Of a DNA stretch of 64,000 nt, positions 31,800-44,000 are shown piece by piece (within the stretch, counting starts at the first letter, position 1; each line of letters starts with the position of its first letter). The DNA comes from Trichaptum fuscoviolaceum (lineage: Eukaryota; Basidiomycota; Agaricomycetes; Hymenochaetales; Trichaptaceae). The stretch lies in the NCBI GenBank assembly GCA_910574455.1, contig CAJSYZ010000004.1, positions 5,466,599-5,530,598 on the forward strand, written 5' to 3'. Made by a program: the position numbers and the translations under genes. The notes under the pieces are model-generated. The model did no database searches. It saw only the letters and a program-made list of their open reading frames with translations, and was not told where the DNA came from.

Positions 31800-33370
31800 C
31801 ATCGGCGGGCGCGGAGGGGGAGGTCGCACGCTTCGCAGCAACACTGTCCGCTGGCGCTGACACTCGGCATGGGCGGCGTTGGTGCCGGTTCTGTCTTGAT
31901 TTGTGTACGTGCGAGAGAACCTGGTGCGTGAGGGCAGTCTGGAGGGTAGGCGGGACGAGAGGTTGGATCCAGGCGTTGGTGTGGGTGCTGCTGTTGGTGT
32001 CGGACCTTGAGAGCCAGACCACTGCTGCTGTGTTGTTCGTTGTTGGGCTACACCAGTAGCCTCTTCCTCGTCTTCCTCAGCCTTACGAGTAGCACTATCA
32101 GCAGACGATCGTCAGAAAGTGCGCAGAAGCATACCGAGGAGGCATAAGGATTTTCATCATCATTGCTATCGTACGCGCCATTCTTCTCGATCTTGCGGAA
32201 AAGTTTCTTTGTTTGCTTGCCTGCACCTGTTAACTGCTGTTCTGTTTCCTCGTCTTCATCCGATTCGTCTATATAACCCTCTCGTGCCTTATTTGCTGTA
32301 CAATATTCACGCTTTAGACGTTCCTGGATAGCAGAAAAGAAAGTTGATTAACTGAATTTTGAGAGAGAAAAAATAACTGAGCAAACCTCAATCTCCTTGG
32401 CCTCATCGTAACGAGTGACCTCAACATCCATCTTCTCTTCATCATCCGCAAACTCCCCCTTATACTCCATCTCATCCAAGCCGCCCTCGCCTCTGTCTCT
32501 TTCCGGTCTCCGGCGGTCATCAACACCCTGTTCATTGTCTTCCTCGAACAGCCCACGCACCCCCGGGTCTACAGTCTACAGTCTCCTCCCCCGGGGCCCA
32601 GCGACCTGCCACCAAAGTCATATACGAGACTCGCGCCCGTCGTCGCACCACCCGCGATCGGCGCAGAGATGCCGTTCGCCGCATACTGCGCGAGCGCATC
32701 GACCAGCGGTCCATCTCGCGATTCTTCTCCATCCTCGCCATCAGCTTCACTGCCTCCTCGAGGCTCGGCGCAATCTGGTACGTCTCCGACGCTTTTGAAC
32801 CTTGTACCACCGGTGAACAGGCACGAGCGTGAACACATGGTCCGCTGCGGGCATGAACAGCGCGTGCGTCTCGCTCTTCGCGGCCTCCTCCGTCCTTCCC
32901 GCCCACACCTGACTGCCCGTCCTGTCCTCCACGACCCAGGGATACTGTTCCTCTCGACGCTCTGCCGGATGTGCTCGGGCACCAGGAACAGAGACTTCTT
33001 CTGAAACTTGCGTTTCCGCTTGTCAATGTCTTTGTCTTTGACATCCTTCCCTTTCTGCGGGATCGCCTCGTTGTGGATCGGCCGCTCCTCTGCATCGACC
33101 ATGACTATACGTCCATCTGCACCAATGACGGGCTTCTCATCTACCCCTAACACCGGCTTCATGGGCACCTGCGAGATGACGCCGCCCACACCCTCACCAG
33201 TAGTGTCACGGCGCAGCTCCTTGTGGTTGAGCTTCACGAGCCGCGCCTACGTACTGATGTCGACCGGTTTCCGCGAGTCGAACTTCATCACGTCGTATCG
33301 CCACCCATGCCTGTCGCAGCTCATCAGCTTGAACTCCTAGTACGGCGCGTCCTCGCCTCTGACAGCCGTG
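31800..33370 (-). pseudogene. TFG1: TFIIF alpha subunit (RAP74) relic
   Basis: The large subunit of TFIIF accompanies RNA polymerase II into the preinitiation complex. Minus-strand order from about 33345 is a stop, EFKLMSCDRHGWRYDVMKFD, SRKPVDIST, a stop, ARLVKLNHKELRRD, VIGADGRIVMVDAEERPIH, KFQKKSLFLVPEHIRQ, then after a frame change VEDRTGSQVWAGRTEEAAK and LVPVHRWYK. Another change gives APSLEEAVKLMARMEKNREM and RSLGPGG, and a further one GLFEEDNEQGVDDRRR, EFADDEEKMDVE and YIDESDEDEETEQQ, ending in a serine-rich tail near 31800. Domain order is correct for TFIIF-alpha, but stops replace conserved residues and at least three frameshifts occur, so it is dead. Confidence 0.85.
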
Positions 33371-33384
33371 AACGTCGAGGCCAA

Positions 33385-33790
33385 AATCGACCCGGAGCCA
33401 CCTTGATCTCAGACTTCGGCTCGAGCTTCACCAGCCTTCACGGTGTGATCAAGACAAGAGGAGGCGAAGGTGCTGGTGTCCTTGGGGTCGAAGACAAGGT
33501 CATAATGTAGTGCGTGTATCCTTCAAATATCTTCAGATATGATTAGACGAGGTCTGATTCTGAAGAGGTGGGTGTACGTACCCAAATACACTTCCACTGC
33601 TCATCCCAGTCCCATGCTTTGGTGGTCATATCATCGCAGCCCGTCAGCACAATGCTAAGCATAGGATGAGCAAACAGGCATCGATGGGCCTCGAATGCAG
33701 TCACTTTCCCGTGAGTGTTGTAATTGAAGACCCGTGGGCCGTAGGAGTCGATGTTTTCACGGACTTAGCGATTTGAGGCTTGAGGCACAA
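33385..33790 (-). pseudogene. SEC27: Coatomer beta-prime (COPB2) relic, copy A
   Basis: Beta-prime-COP is the WD40/solenoid subunit of the COPI coat. Minus-strand reading from about 33725 gives VFNYNTHGKVTAFEAH, MLSIVLTGCDDMTTKAWDWD and EQWKCIW. After an intron (about 33529-33590) it gives YTHYIMTLVFDPKD and TSTFASSCLDHTVK, blades three to four of the N-terminal WD40 propeller. It is cut off after that, abutting the TFIIF-alpha relic. A short deletion removes residues between AFEAH and the LSIVLTG segment. The same piece occurs inverted at 39.06 kb. Confidence 0.85.
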
Positions 33791-35195
33791 TGATGCTGCG
33801 GAGTTTGAATTACCAACTTGAACAAGACCGTCACGCGTCGCGTTCAACGAGCTCTCCTCCCTCCCTTCTCTCTCTCTTTCCCCTTCGTCGTTGTCCATCC
33901 ATCCCCTCCTCCGTCCATCCATCCCCAGGATGGCCTTCAAATCTAAGCATTTCTGCTGTTGATGGTATGTGATTGTATTATACTCGTATTTTATCTTCTT
34001 TTTTTGATGATTTACTACTGTGCCACCCGAGTGTGACTGTATGCTTGCATACTACGTTACACCTGTGGCACGGTGGCAGTGTCACGCGGGAACACGGACG
34101 GCCCGCGAGACGCTCTGCAAACGACTTGACAACTACAGGCTCGAAGCCGTCCTCGGGAAAGGCGGACTCAGCCGTGGACATCTCCCACCGCGAATACGGC
34201 AAGAAGGTCGCGATCAAGCAGATTCCACGTGCGAATGTTGACCGAGACAGTCGGGACATGTTTACAGAGAAGATCCTTTCTGACCTGGCTTTGCTTAACT
34301 CACCCTATTTTACCCCTCTCATAGACCCGCAAAACTTCATCATTATCCAGGGCTTGGCCACCAGCGATACTTTGCGAGGTGCGATGAGCAACGCGAAGAA
34401 GCTGGTTCGCATGCATGAAATTAAGTTCATCATGGCGCAACTTGTACGTCTCCGCTTCCTTTCCCCCAAGTTGTGTCTCATATTCTTCGTAGTGCTATGC
34501 CGTGGGGACCTTGCACGACCAGGCCATTGTCCATCGCACCTCAATCCGGAAAACGTCTTCATGAATGAGCACGGTCGGCTCGTCATTGGGGACTTCGGCC
34601 TCGCACACGTTTTCAAAGGACATGCGGTAAGCAATGATGAGGTACTAACTTACGATGACTATTGGCACAGGACTAAGGGCAAGTGTGGCACGACGGGCTA
34701 CATGGCACCAGAGATGCTTCGTGGCGACCATTACTCGTACAAGGCCGACAGTTTTTCCGTTGGCGTCATGTTCTATGAGCTTGGCTTTGGCAGAGTGAGT
34801 TTCGTCCGTTCCAACCCATCACCCTCACTGACACCGCCTTTATTAGCTGCCCTTCCGTGGGAGGGATTGCAAGGATCTTGAGGCCAACGCACTGTACGAA
34901 AATGCGTTCATTCCTCGATGGTTCCGCAAGCGTTACCCAGAGGCATGCCATCTGATGCGGTGTCTGCTAGCCAAGAACCCAGACCACTGCATCCCGATGC
35001 TGAGGATACCTTGCAGAGCCGGTACTTCCGAGGAGTGTAAGTCGACCACCCCCATCTGCGCCATTCTCTAGCTGACCTTCGCCTCAGAAACTGGGATCAT
35101 GTCGCAGATAAGATACAGCCCGTCCCCGCCAAGTGGAAGACTGCACTGCATAAGGTTCAGGAAGGCGCGTACCTCAGCATGTGCGTCCTTGTTGA
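33440..35195 (+). repeat. Left arm of a 1.75 kb inverted duplication
   Basis: This segment contains the COPB2 relic piece, the shared intergenic region and the AGC-like kinase relic. It recurs as reverse complement at about 37575-39350. Boundaries are approximate and judged from where alignment by eye is lost. Confidence 0.8.
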
Positions 35196-35390
35196 TTGTA
35201 AGTAAACTTGCCATTGTATTCTTACCAACGCACCGGCTTACTGTTAGTCGCAGAGACAACCGCAACCAACCCGCCCGTCCGCTATCTCCGTCAGGACGCG
35301 TCCATTGTCGGTGTCTCTGAAGTATTGAACCCGGACCCGAATTTTCCAAAAGCACTGGTAGACCCGGAGAGTCCGGTGGACCAACTGTAG
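34100..35390 (+). pseudogene. AGC-like serine/threonine kinase relic, copy A
   Basis: Reads LCKRLDNYRLEAVLGKGG, then after a frame shift REYGKKVAIKQIPRANVDRD (catalytic Lys in VAIKQI), LSDLALLNSPYFTPLI and MHEIKFIMAQL. The catalytic loop is damaged: a one-base loss turns HRDLKPEN into a mixed-frame [43 protein letters not shown] and DSFSVGVMFYEL follow. Intron remnants separate these pieces (about 34443-34495 and 34795-34846). The tail reads KWKTALHKVQEGAYLSMCV and, after a further intron, ATNPPVRYLRQDASIVG to a stop at 35390. Kinase order with a long C-tail and FXXXF-free end suggests the AGC group, but the exact family is uncertain. It lies divergent to the COPB2 relic. Confidence 0.8.
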
Positions 35391-35399
35391 TCATCTGTA

Positions 35400-37285
35400 T
35401 GCATGTAAATAATTTAGATTTTGCTGAATAAAAATGGACTATTATATATCATTTTATGTGCTGAAAGGTCCTGGGATGCTGAATAGGCAGCAATGTTTAT
35501 GCCGCTGGCAATGGATTTTAAGAGATATATGGCCTGCAACTCATGGTATAGGCCAGAACCCGTTGTCAGGTCTGGCACTTTGGCAAGCCTTATGTCCGAA
35601 TTTGGATAATATATTACACAGAATCCGTCGTAATTGGCTGGAATCCGTTATATCGATGAGCAGGATTACAGGGGTTACGCGAGATTCCAGGCCTTCCAAC
35701 CCCCAAAATTCTCACTCGGGTTACAAGAGCCGTCATGGTTACATTGCCTTACGGCGAAATCCAAGCTCTTATAAACGCTGTCTATTCCTTGCAGGGGTTC
35801 CCTGCGTTTCCCTGGTATATTCTTGATTCCAGAGGTTATTACCAGCCTGGATTTTTTTTGCACTTTTCCTGATGACACATTCACATTTCCGTCTTTATCA
35901 CGCAAGTATGGAGCGTTGAAATACGGGTGGAGTATCCTACATAGCTAGTTTGTTGTCGTCTTGGCCGTTGAACGAACCTTCAGATATCGATGGAGAGAGG
36001 ATAGACGAGCTCGAGAGTGCGACTGGACCCGTGAGGATGGAGGAAGTTGTGTTCGACGATGTGTCCTGTGAACAGACTGTTTGTATACGGGAGAGTCGGA
36101 TGCGCAGCGACTGCGGGAATAAGTCGATGCTTCTTCATCGTCATTTTAACACATTGCTTGTGCCTCTACAGGGCGCCGAGTATTTCACATGAAATTCTTC
36201 GCTACATGCATGAAAGGCTACATAGACGTGCGTCATTTTACTAGTTCTGACTACAAGCAGAAGCAGCGGAGGCGGCCATCCTTTTGCTATCACATTAGAT
36301 TCAAATCTCATTAGTTTCTCTTTTGCATTGACTCGGACCCTCAAATTGTTGACATAATTTCCAAGGGCAGGGCTCGTGTCTTTCCGAATGACCTTTCAAC
36401 ATTAGGCAGGTCCGAAAATCGATGTACGAATCGGAGTCAAACAAAGACATAGATTACATTGACATTGCGCCTTAATAAGGTGGCAGAGCAACACAATAAG
36501 GGAAAGAGAATCAGAGTAGACAAAAACATTAAACCCATCTTCATATCCCTCTGTGCTGAGATGTCCTCTTAGGCTCTTGTCTTCTTCATCCCAATAGCGA
36601 CAGGGTATGAATGAGGCACGTAACTTGCAGCCGGGCTGTGTGATGGAAGTTGGTGTTAATCATCGAATGTGCTGAAGCTTGCTAGGGTGTGCAATGCACT
36701 TACAATATCTTAGCGATGAATGGCTTTCCTTTGTTGAAGTAGATTCACATCTAAAACACATCGGGAAAGAGGGAAAAAGATTATAACTAACATAAGCACC
36801 CGTAATAAGCTAAAATCTCATATATCCGCTACCTGGGCGACGTAACACATATATTAGGGTAGAATTCAAATGCAAGATGTAATCTGTCCGATATATAGTT
36901 CTAATCACACATGAGACTTATGGAGATTATAACCAATTCCTAGCCTTGTAATGTCTACATTGTAATAAAATCTCCGTAATCATTATAGCTCTTATATGTA
37001 CTTGTGAGAGATTATAGTGGATTATGAGACTTATAAGGGCTGGAATGTAATATAATCTTCATAATCATTATGCATATTATAACACATTATGAAGCCTTAT
37101 ATTCAATTACAGACATTATAATCTGCATAATTGCTTAGAATCACTATCAGAATGATAGCTCATCTACGTGATTCTGTAGAAATGTATTGGATTATGAGCC
37201 TTACGTTCACTAGAAGGTGATAGAACTCTGAGTAGTTCTTATGGGCCTTCTCACTTGCTCGCAAAATAATAGAATTAAAAGCAGA
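35400..37285. other. Spacer of the inverted duplication, no gene
   Basis: AT-rich, with a GC-moderate patch at 35450-35870 whose right edge (tgcacttttcctgatgac) resembles a repeat end seen at about 31109 and 41036. From 36760 to 37240 many ATTATAAT/TTATAAG motifs occur, similar to 40680-41020. A short coding-like patch (about 35950-36090, SDIDGERIDELESATGPVRM) is unassigned. This is probably a set of old MITEs. Confidence 0.45.
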
Positions 37286-38720
37286 TTATATTATTTTAGT
37301 ACTAGCTACACACAAGAAACCCACACTGTCAAAGACAAGCTCGCAGAACATGACGCCAACGGAGAAACCGTTGGCAAGAGTAGCAATACGACGACCGAGG
37401 ATCTCTTTAACTCTGAGGCCAACTGCGAGACGATCCTCTCGCAGATCAAAAGAAAACGCTGGCGGTTGCATGAAGATGGGCGAAAAGCAGGATGGAATTC
37501 TTTCCCTGGTCGCCAGCGAAGGGGGGCGGGGAACTCGTACTCAGCAGGGACAGGACGCCAGCGCATGAGAGCCTTCGGGTCGTCGACAAGGACGCACATG
37601 CTGAGGTACGCGCCTTCCTGGACCTTATGTGGTGCAGTCTTCCACCCAGCGGGGACAGGCTGTGTCTTATTTGCGACCTGATCCCAGTTTCTGCGGCGGA
37701 GGTTAGCTAGAGAATGGTGCAGATGCGGTTGACTGACTTACACTCCTCGGAAGTACCGGCTCTGCAAGGTATCTTGCATCGGGATGCGGTGGTCTAGGTT
37801 CTTGGCTAGCAGACGCCGCATCAGATGGCATGCCTCTGGGTAGCGCTTGCGGAACCATCGAGGAATGAACACGCTTTCGTATAGTGCGCTGGCTTCCAGA
37901 TCCTTGTGATCCCTCGCACAGAAGGCCAGCTAATAAAGGCGGTGTCAGTGAGAGTGATGGGTTGGAACAGAGGAAACTCACCCCGCCGAAGACAAGCTCA
38001 TAGAACATGACGCCAACGGAGAAACCGTCGGCCTTGTACGAGTAATGGTCGCCGCGGAGCATCTCTAGTGCCATGTAGCCCGTCGCGCCTCACACGCCCT
38101 TAGTCCTGTGCTAATAGTCATCGTAAGTTAGTACCTCGTCAATGCTTACCGCATGTCCATTGAAAACGTGTGCGAGGCCGAAGTCCCCAATGACGAGCCG
38201 ACCGTGCTCATCCATGAATACGCTGTCGGGCTTAAGGTCGCGATGGACGATGGCCTGGTTGTGCAGGGTGCCCACGGCATAGCACTATGGGAAAATATGA
38301 GATACAACTTGGGGGAAAGGAAGCGGAGACGTACAAGTTGCGCCATGATGAACTTGATTTCATGCATGCGGAACAGCTTCTTCGCGTTGCTCATCGCACC
38401 TCACAAAGTACCACCGGCGGCCAAGCCCTGGATGATGATGAAGTTGTGCGGGTCCATGAAGCATTCTATAAGAGGGGTAAAATAGGGTGAGTTAAGTAAA
38501 GCCAGGTCAGAAAGGATCTTCTTCTCTGTCAACATGTCCCGACTGTCTCGGTCGACATTCGCGCGTGGAATCTGCTTGAACACGACCTTCTTGCCGTATT
38601 CGCGGTGGGAGATGTCCACGGCTGAGTCCGCCTTTCCCGAGGACGGCTTCGAGCCTGTAGTTGTCAAGTCGTTTGCAGAGCGTCTCGCGGGCCGTCCGTG
38701 TTCCCGCGTGACACTGCCAC
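37286..38720 (-). pseudogene. AGC-like kinase relic, copy B
   Basis: Inverted partner of the relic at 34.1-35.4 kb. Minus-strand reading gives KLDNYRLEAVLGKGG-like start, KKVVFKQIPRANVDRDSRD (VAIK changed to VVFK, Lys kept), KKILSDLALLNSPYFTPLIE, IIIQGLAAGGTL, then [20 protein letters not shown]. In that loop the metal-binding Asn of HRDLKPEN is Ser while the catalytic Asp is kept. [11 protein letters not shown] follows, with stops in the activation segment (DDY-stop, KGV-stop), MALEMLRGDHYSYKA, GFSVGVMFYELVFGG, LMRRLLAKNLDHRIP and QPVPAGWKTAPHKVQEG. After VLVD it continues into unique sequence to 37286. It retains more of the kinase than copy A but is also dead. Confidence 0.8.
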
Positions 38721-39350
38721 CGTGCCACAGGTGTAACGTAGTATGCAAGCATACAGTCACACTCGGGTGGCACAGTAGTAAATCATCAAAAAAAGAAGAT
38801 AAAATACGAGTAGAGTACAATCACATACCATCAACAGAGAAATACATAGATTTGAAGGCCATCCTGGGGATGGATGGATGGAAGAGGGGATGGATGGACA
38901 ACGACGAAGGGGAAAGAGAGAGAGAGAGAGGGAGGGAGGAGAGCTCGTTGAACGCGACGCGTGACGGTCTTGTTGATAATTCAAACTCCGCAGCATCATC
39001 GTGCCTCAAGCCTGAAATCGCTAAGTCCGTGAAAACATCACGACTTCCAGCTACGGGTCTTCAATTACAACACTCGCGAGAAAGTGACTGCATTCGAGGC
39101 CTATCCTGATTACATTCGATTACTTTCTGTTTATCCTACACTTAGTAACGTGTTGACGGGCTGCGATGATATGACTATCAAAGCATGGGACTGGGATAAA
39201 TAGTGGAAGTGTATTCGGGTGCGTACATCTACCACTCCAAAATCAGACCTCGTCTAATTAGCTCTGAAGATATCTGAAGGACACACACGCACAACATTAT
39301 GAACCTTGTATTTAAATAAAAAATATCGGACTATCTAAGCAAAAGTTGTG
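37575..39350 (-). repeat. Right arm of the 1.75 kb inverted duplication
   Basis: Reverse complement of about 33440-35195. Diagnostic differences include length changes in the CT-rich intergenic tract (38890-38945) and several substitutions in the COPB2 part, so the duplication is not brand new. Confidence 0.8.
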
Positions 39351-40626
39351 TCCAGACGATGGAGGCGCACACCAACAACGTCTCGTTTGCCGTCTTTCAC
39401 TCCAGCCTCCCTTTGATAGTCAGCGGTTCGGAGGATGGTACGATTAAGATCAGGAACTCGGCCACGTACCGCCTGGAAAACTCCTTGAGCTACGCTCTTG
39501 AGTGTGTATGGTGCATTGCTATCCGACCGCAGGGAAACGAGGTTGCCGTAGGGTACGACGAAGGTGTGGTTGTGGTCAAACTTGGCCGTGACGAGCCTTC
39601 CTACAGCATGGATCCTTCAGGCAAGCAAGTGTACACCCGCAAGACAGACGTCTTGTCCGCAATCTCCAGGGTGCTGCGGAAGGCGGGACGCGCGAAGGAC
39701 AACACATCCCGCTGTCTGTGCGGGGACTCGGTATGACGGAAATTTTCGCGACTTCCCTTCAACAATCGCCTAACGGGCGCTTCATCACCGTGGTCGGAGA
39801 TGGAGAGTACATTATCTCCATCGCACTGGTATGGAGAAACAAGACATTTGGCAGCGGCTCTTCGTTCGCATGGGCATCCGACTCCAACACCTGTCTGGGA
39901 TAGACACAGGAGATGAGGGTGTTGAAGAGGCATTTGACGTTGTCGCAGAAATTTCTGAAAGGTATGATTTCTTGCTCACTCTATCACTAGTCCTTCCATT
40001 GAACTTCACATTTTGGCGTCAAGATCTCGAAGTGGATTGGCGATAGCTTTATCTACACAAATGCCGCTAAGCGGCTTAACGACCTGATTGGCAGTGAAAC
40101 ACAGATCGTAACACAAGTTTCCTCTCTTCATCCTCCTCAACTTCTACACGCTGACATGGAACGATAGCTTTAAGTACCTGCTGGGCTACATCCCCGCTCA
40201 CAACCGCGTTTATCTCGCCGATAGAGACATTAAAGTGTTTCTACATATTTTATGGAGGCTGCGGAGGAGATTCTGCCTACTATACCAAAAGAGCAGCGGA
40301 GTAAAGTCGCACGTTTCCTAGAAGCTCGGGGTACGTCTATGAGAATCATCGAATTCAACAGCAAAACTGACTCAATTGCTATCCTTTTCACAGATCTTAA
40401 GGAACTCGCATTACAGGTTACAACAGACCCCGATCATAAGTTTGACCTCGCGCTTCATCTCGACGATCTACTAGTAGATGCGGAAGTCGGTGACCACGCG
40501 CTGGCCGTCTGGCGCTTCGACCTTGCATGGGAATGCTTTGAGAATGCGGGAGAGACAAGTCTGCTCATTCTCTTCATGGTGGTAGGCGATCAGGATGGTC
40601 TCACGAACCTCCAGGCCCGTTCGTAG
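39058..40626 (+). pseudogene. SEC27: Coatomer beta-prime (COPB2) relic, copy B
   Basis: Longer copy on the plus strand. Segments in order are VFNYNTREKVTAFEAYPDYI, NVLTGCDDMTIKAWDWDK then a stop and WKCI (39058-39220). The next pieces are MEAHTNNVSFAVFHSSLPLI, SGSEDGTIKIRNSATYRLEN and VAVGYDEGVVVVKLGRDEPS with YSMDPSGKQVYTR (39359-39650), then EIFATSLQQSPNGRFITVVG and SGSSFAWASDSNT (39735-39895). DTGDEGVEEAFDVVAEISE follows, and after an intron SKWIGDSFIYTNAAKRLN. The end has LLGYIPAHNRVYLADRDIKV, EAAEEILPTIPKEQRSKVAR, DPDHKFDLALHLDDL and ALAVWRFDLAWECFENAGE (to 40626). Stops, a missing block after SDSNT and loss of the C-terminus show decay. The kinase relic lies divergent upstream, as in copy A. 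Confidence 0.87.
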
Positions 40627-40639
40627 TCTTACCTTGTGA

Positions 40640-41085
40640 AGTATTAGCTTGTGTAGTATAGATCAACTGTATAATATGAAAATTTGAGAATACAATGACT
40701 TTTTGAAGCTTTCATTACTGGCAATTATTCGTAAGACAAGCATATGAATTATATCACTCGTATAATACTGGTATAAGCCTTTCAGTTGGTTATGTGACAT
40801 TTTAGCTTCATATATGATGGACATAATTATGATACCATTCTTATAAGGGGACTATCAGCAAGATAGCAGGATTATAATGTCAGAGTAAGCCTTATGGAGG
40901 ATTATATTCTATCAAAAGCATTATGACGTCTTATAATCACGGTATAAGCCAGATGCCATGTGATAATCTATAATAAGCATGACAGCTGAGTTATAATGCC
41001 CGGAATCGTCCGGAATTATATATAAGCTTTTTCCCTTTTTCCTGATGCATAGGCATTACCGCATAAATTGAATTGACCTACACGC
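40640..41085. repeat. AT-rich MITE-like stretch
   Basis: Dense TTATAAT/TTATAAG motifs ending near 41027-41045 in ctttttcctgatgcat, an end resembling the complement of 31109 and 35860. No target duplication was identified. Confidence 0.4.
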
Positions 41086-41089
41086 GTAA

Positions 41090-44000
41090 CTCAGGTTGTG
41101 TTGATGCAATCATGCAGCAGTTGTAAATTGCACTCACGCAGTTGAGTTCTAGGTGGTCCTGTCTTGCCCCCCCACTGCATCCTTCGCTCAAGAAGATGAC
41201 GCGCGTCAACGACGTTCGGCTCAGAACTTGAACAGATCTCGGCTGCTGACGCTGACTCCGTGACTCGGAGCTGAGCCCCCGTCACACACTGGCAGAAGCA
41301 CGTCACACGCGTTTCATTTCGGGTTCGGACGAGAATAGCAAGCGTCTGCGACGTTGTGCCGTGCGTCGTCATCTTCCGCGCCTGTCTCACATCGCATCAT
41401 AAATCATATCAGAACAAAATCCGGAGTCCATCCCTACCATACCGGTCTTTTTTTCCTTCGGTTTCTCGAAAGTAAGGCCGTTCGCCCGAAAACAAAACAC
41501 ACTGAGCACCTCCGGACCTTCATCGGGTCAGTAGTGTTTGCACGAGCGTAACTTCAAGTGTCGCTGACCGCTGACCGCTGCCATTCTCGGATCAGGCCAA
41601 GTGGGCTCAAGGCTCGATCGAGTCCTGGGCTGCGTCCGGCCGGCCGGCGTTAGCCGCCCATAACTATGATGAATCGCTTGTTTCTGTGTTCTGTTTCTGT
41701 TTCTCCAATCCACCAGCACTCTTCGAGTCATCCTTCCAGTGTCTGTGTCTGTACCCGTCCCAGTGCCAGTGCGCTGGCGTCCGTTAACTAACCGTCATGC
41801 AAGTTAGTGAGTACGCGCCTCTACGAACATGTACTTATGTATGTTCCACTATCAGCAACCCTTCTTCGAGTTACGAACACGCCGTAAGCGAGTGTCTTCG
41901 AATCCGAATCCGAGCCCCGATCGAGTTCGGGCTGTATCTCCTCAAACACCATCTGAGAGCAACATTCTCGTCTCGGGTATCTTGCTTCCTTGGAATAGCA
42001 ACAACAGGCAACGGGCAGCAATAAGCTAATCTGCGTGAAGCATCACTGGCAGAGCCTTGACTGCGCGAACATCAGCAGCAGCATCGCTTGCTGCCAGTAC
42101 TCAGAAGGCCGGGGCGTTTGTGGGTTTGCGGGATTGATTCAGGCTATCCGCGAGCGTTTGGGCCGGGTTCCAACATCCGTTTCTCACATCCCGTTCATCC
42201 GTTCCACCATCTCGCTCCTTCCTCCGTTTCTTCACTCCGTCCGCCCGTCCCTCCGCGCATCAGTAATAATGATCCGCGTGGAGCTCGCTCTCGTTTTCCT
42301 CAAGCACCCAGATATAGATATAGATATAGGTTAGGGTAAGCCCACGCCCACGCCGATTTGAATGCTTATGCGTATATCCTCAGTCGGCAGTCGTCATCAT
42401 CACTTCTCATCTGTGATCTATGATCTATGATCGACACAGCCTGCACAGATCAATACTCAGCAATGCACAGTCGCCTCGTCCTGTCATTTTCTTGACCTCT
42501 TCGGTGAGCGATCGAGACGGAACAAACACGAGCATTCAGTTCTCGAAGCACGAACGTGGGCTACGACGGCTCACGGTTCACAATTCTCAGCAGCGCTACC
42601 TTCGCACTCAGGCTGCCACGCCCTATAGGACCGGAGTCTCCTCGCTTGGCAAGCGCCCCGCACAATCACAAATTCTCTCTCTCAGTTTTTTTGTGTTTCA
42701 TTTCATTGGAATTAATTAGCGGTGATCAGATCGATCGAAAAAGGTGAGTGCACATGAAGCTTTTTTAGACATTCGATTTCAATCATACTTTAAAAACGCC
42801 AGCCTAACCCTCAGAAGGTTCTTCGCATCCGAGTTTTCCTGCGTCCTCGCACTCTACAGACGACGCTATGTTTACACATCGCTCCCAGAGCACGGCGAGC
42901 AAACCGATAACGGGGTGACAAAATGACAAAATGGAGAAATGGTGATGCGCCTGCGTTCGAATCGGAGTCGGTTCATCCGTCCTTCTGTTCCATTCCATCG
43001 GCCTCGGACTCGGAGTCGAATTAGGATTGATTCATGGACTGATTGATCCTATCGTGCCAAACCTGTAAGTTAGCCCGACACGAGCCACAACGCTGATCAG
43101 CGGCTATCCAGACAGGACCAGGACCAGGACAGGATACAATGCATTGTTGCGGCTTACGTTCGAAGTTCTAAAATCAGATCAGACTGTGCCAGTGCACGGC
43201 CCTGGCACGCACGGGCCATCCGTCATCATCCGTCATACATATATACACATATGAAGCCATCTTCGGCTTCTATACGTAGGCGCGGCCGTGCCTTCTTTTT
43301 CTTTTTCTGTCGCTCGAAGCCGACAAGACGAAAACGCGTTCAACAATCCCAAATCCTTCCTTCCTTCCCGAGATGGGAATCGCCTGAACGGCCTCAGGCT
43401 CCCGCTCACTCATCAATCATCACCTTTTGTAAGGTTTCGAGGCTTCGAATCCGAGCTTCAAGCTTCGAGCTTTGACGGCTAGATTGAGGTTTGGATTACA
43501 TGCAATACATGCTTTACGTTTGTGAAAGCGATGACCTTTCCTTGTCCGGCTTGGCCGTCGGCAGTCCATTTCTCTCTGCTCTGCTCTATTTGCCACACGC
43601 TCTCCGATGCCGGACATCTCGAACGCGAACTCGGACTCGGACATCAGACCGTCCGCAAGAAGGCTATCACCATGCCTACCGGGCAGCGTCTGCGCAATGC
43701 CCGTATGGGGTACACCGACAAATTCTCAGCGTCAGTGTCAATTTATGTTAAACGCCGTCGCGCTCTCTCTTTGGGTACGAGCACCCGAGACCCAGTCGAC
43801 CAAATAACGGAGAATGGTATCAGATACATGCATGCGTATATCGTTTATGAAGCGCATCGATCGCGGAGGCCAATGACAGCTTTTCTGTGGCTGTTTTGTT
43901 TCATATCCACTGAAATCGGGTCGAGGGCAGTGTCTCAGCCAGGCCCCTGCATATCTCGGGTCGTACGCCTGCGGCCTGCGCCTGCGTTCCATTCCGTAGC

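Noticed and set aside
33973..34881. 302-codon frame taken as an intact kinase gene
   Set aside because: The catalytic-loop segment is out of frame with HRDLKPEN and the glycine-rich loop lies in another frame, so the openness hides frameshifts and read-through of introns.
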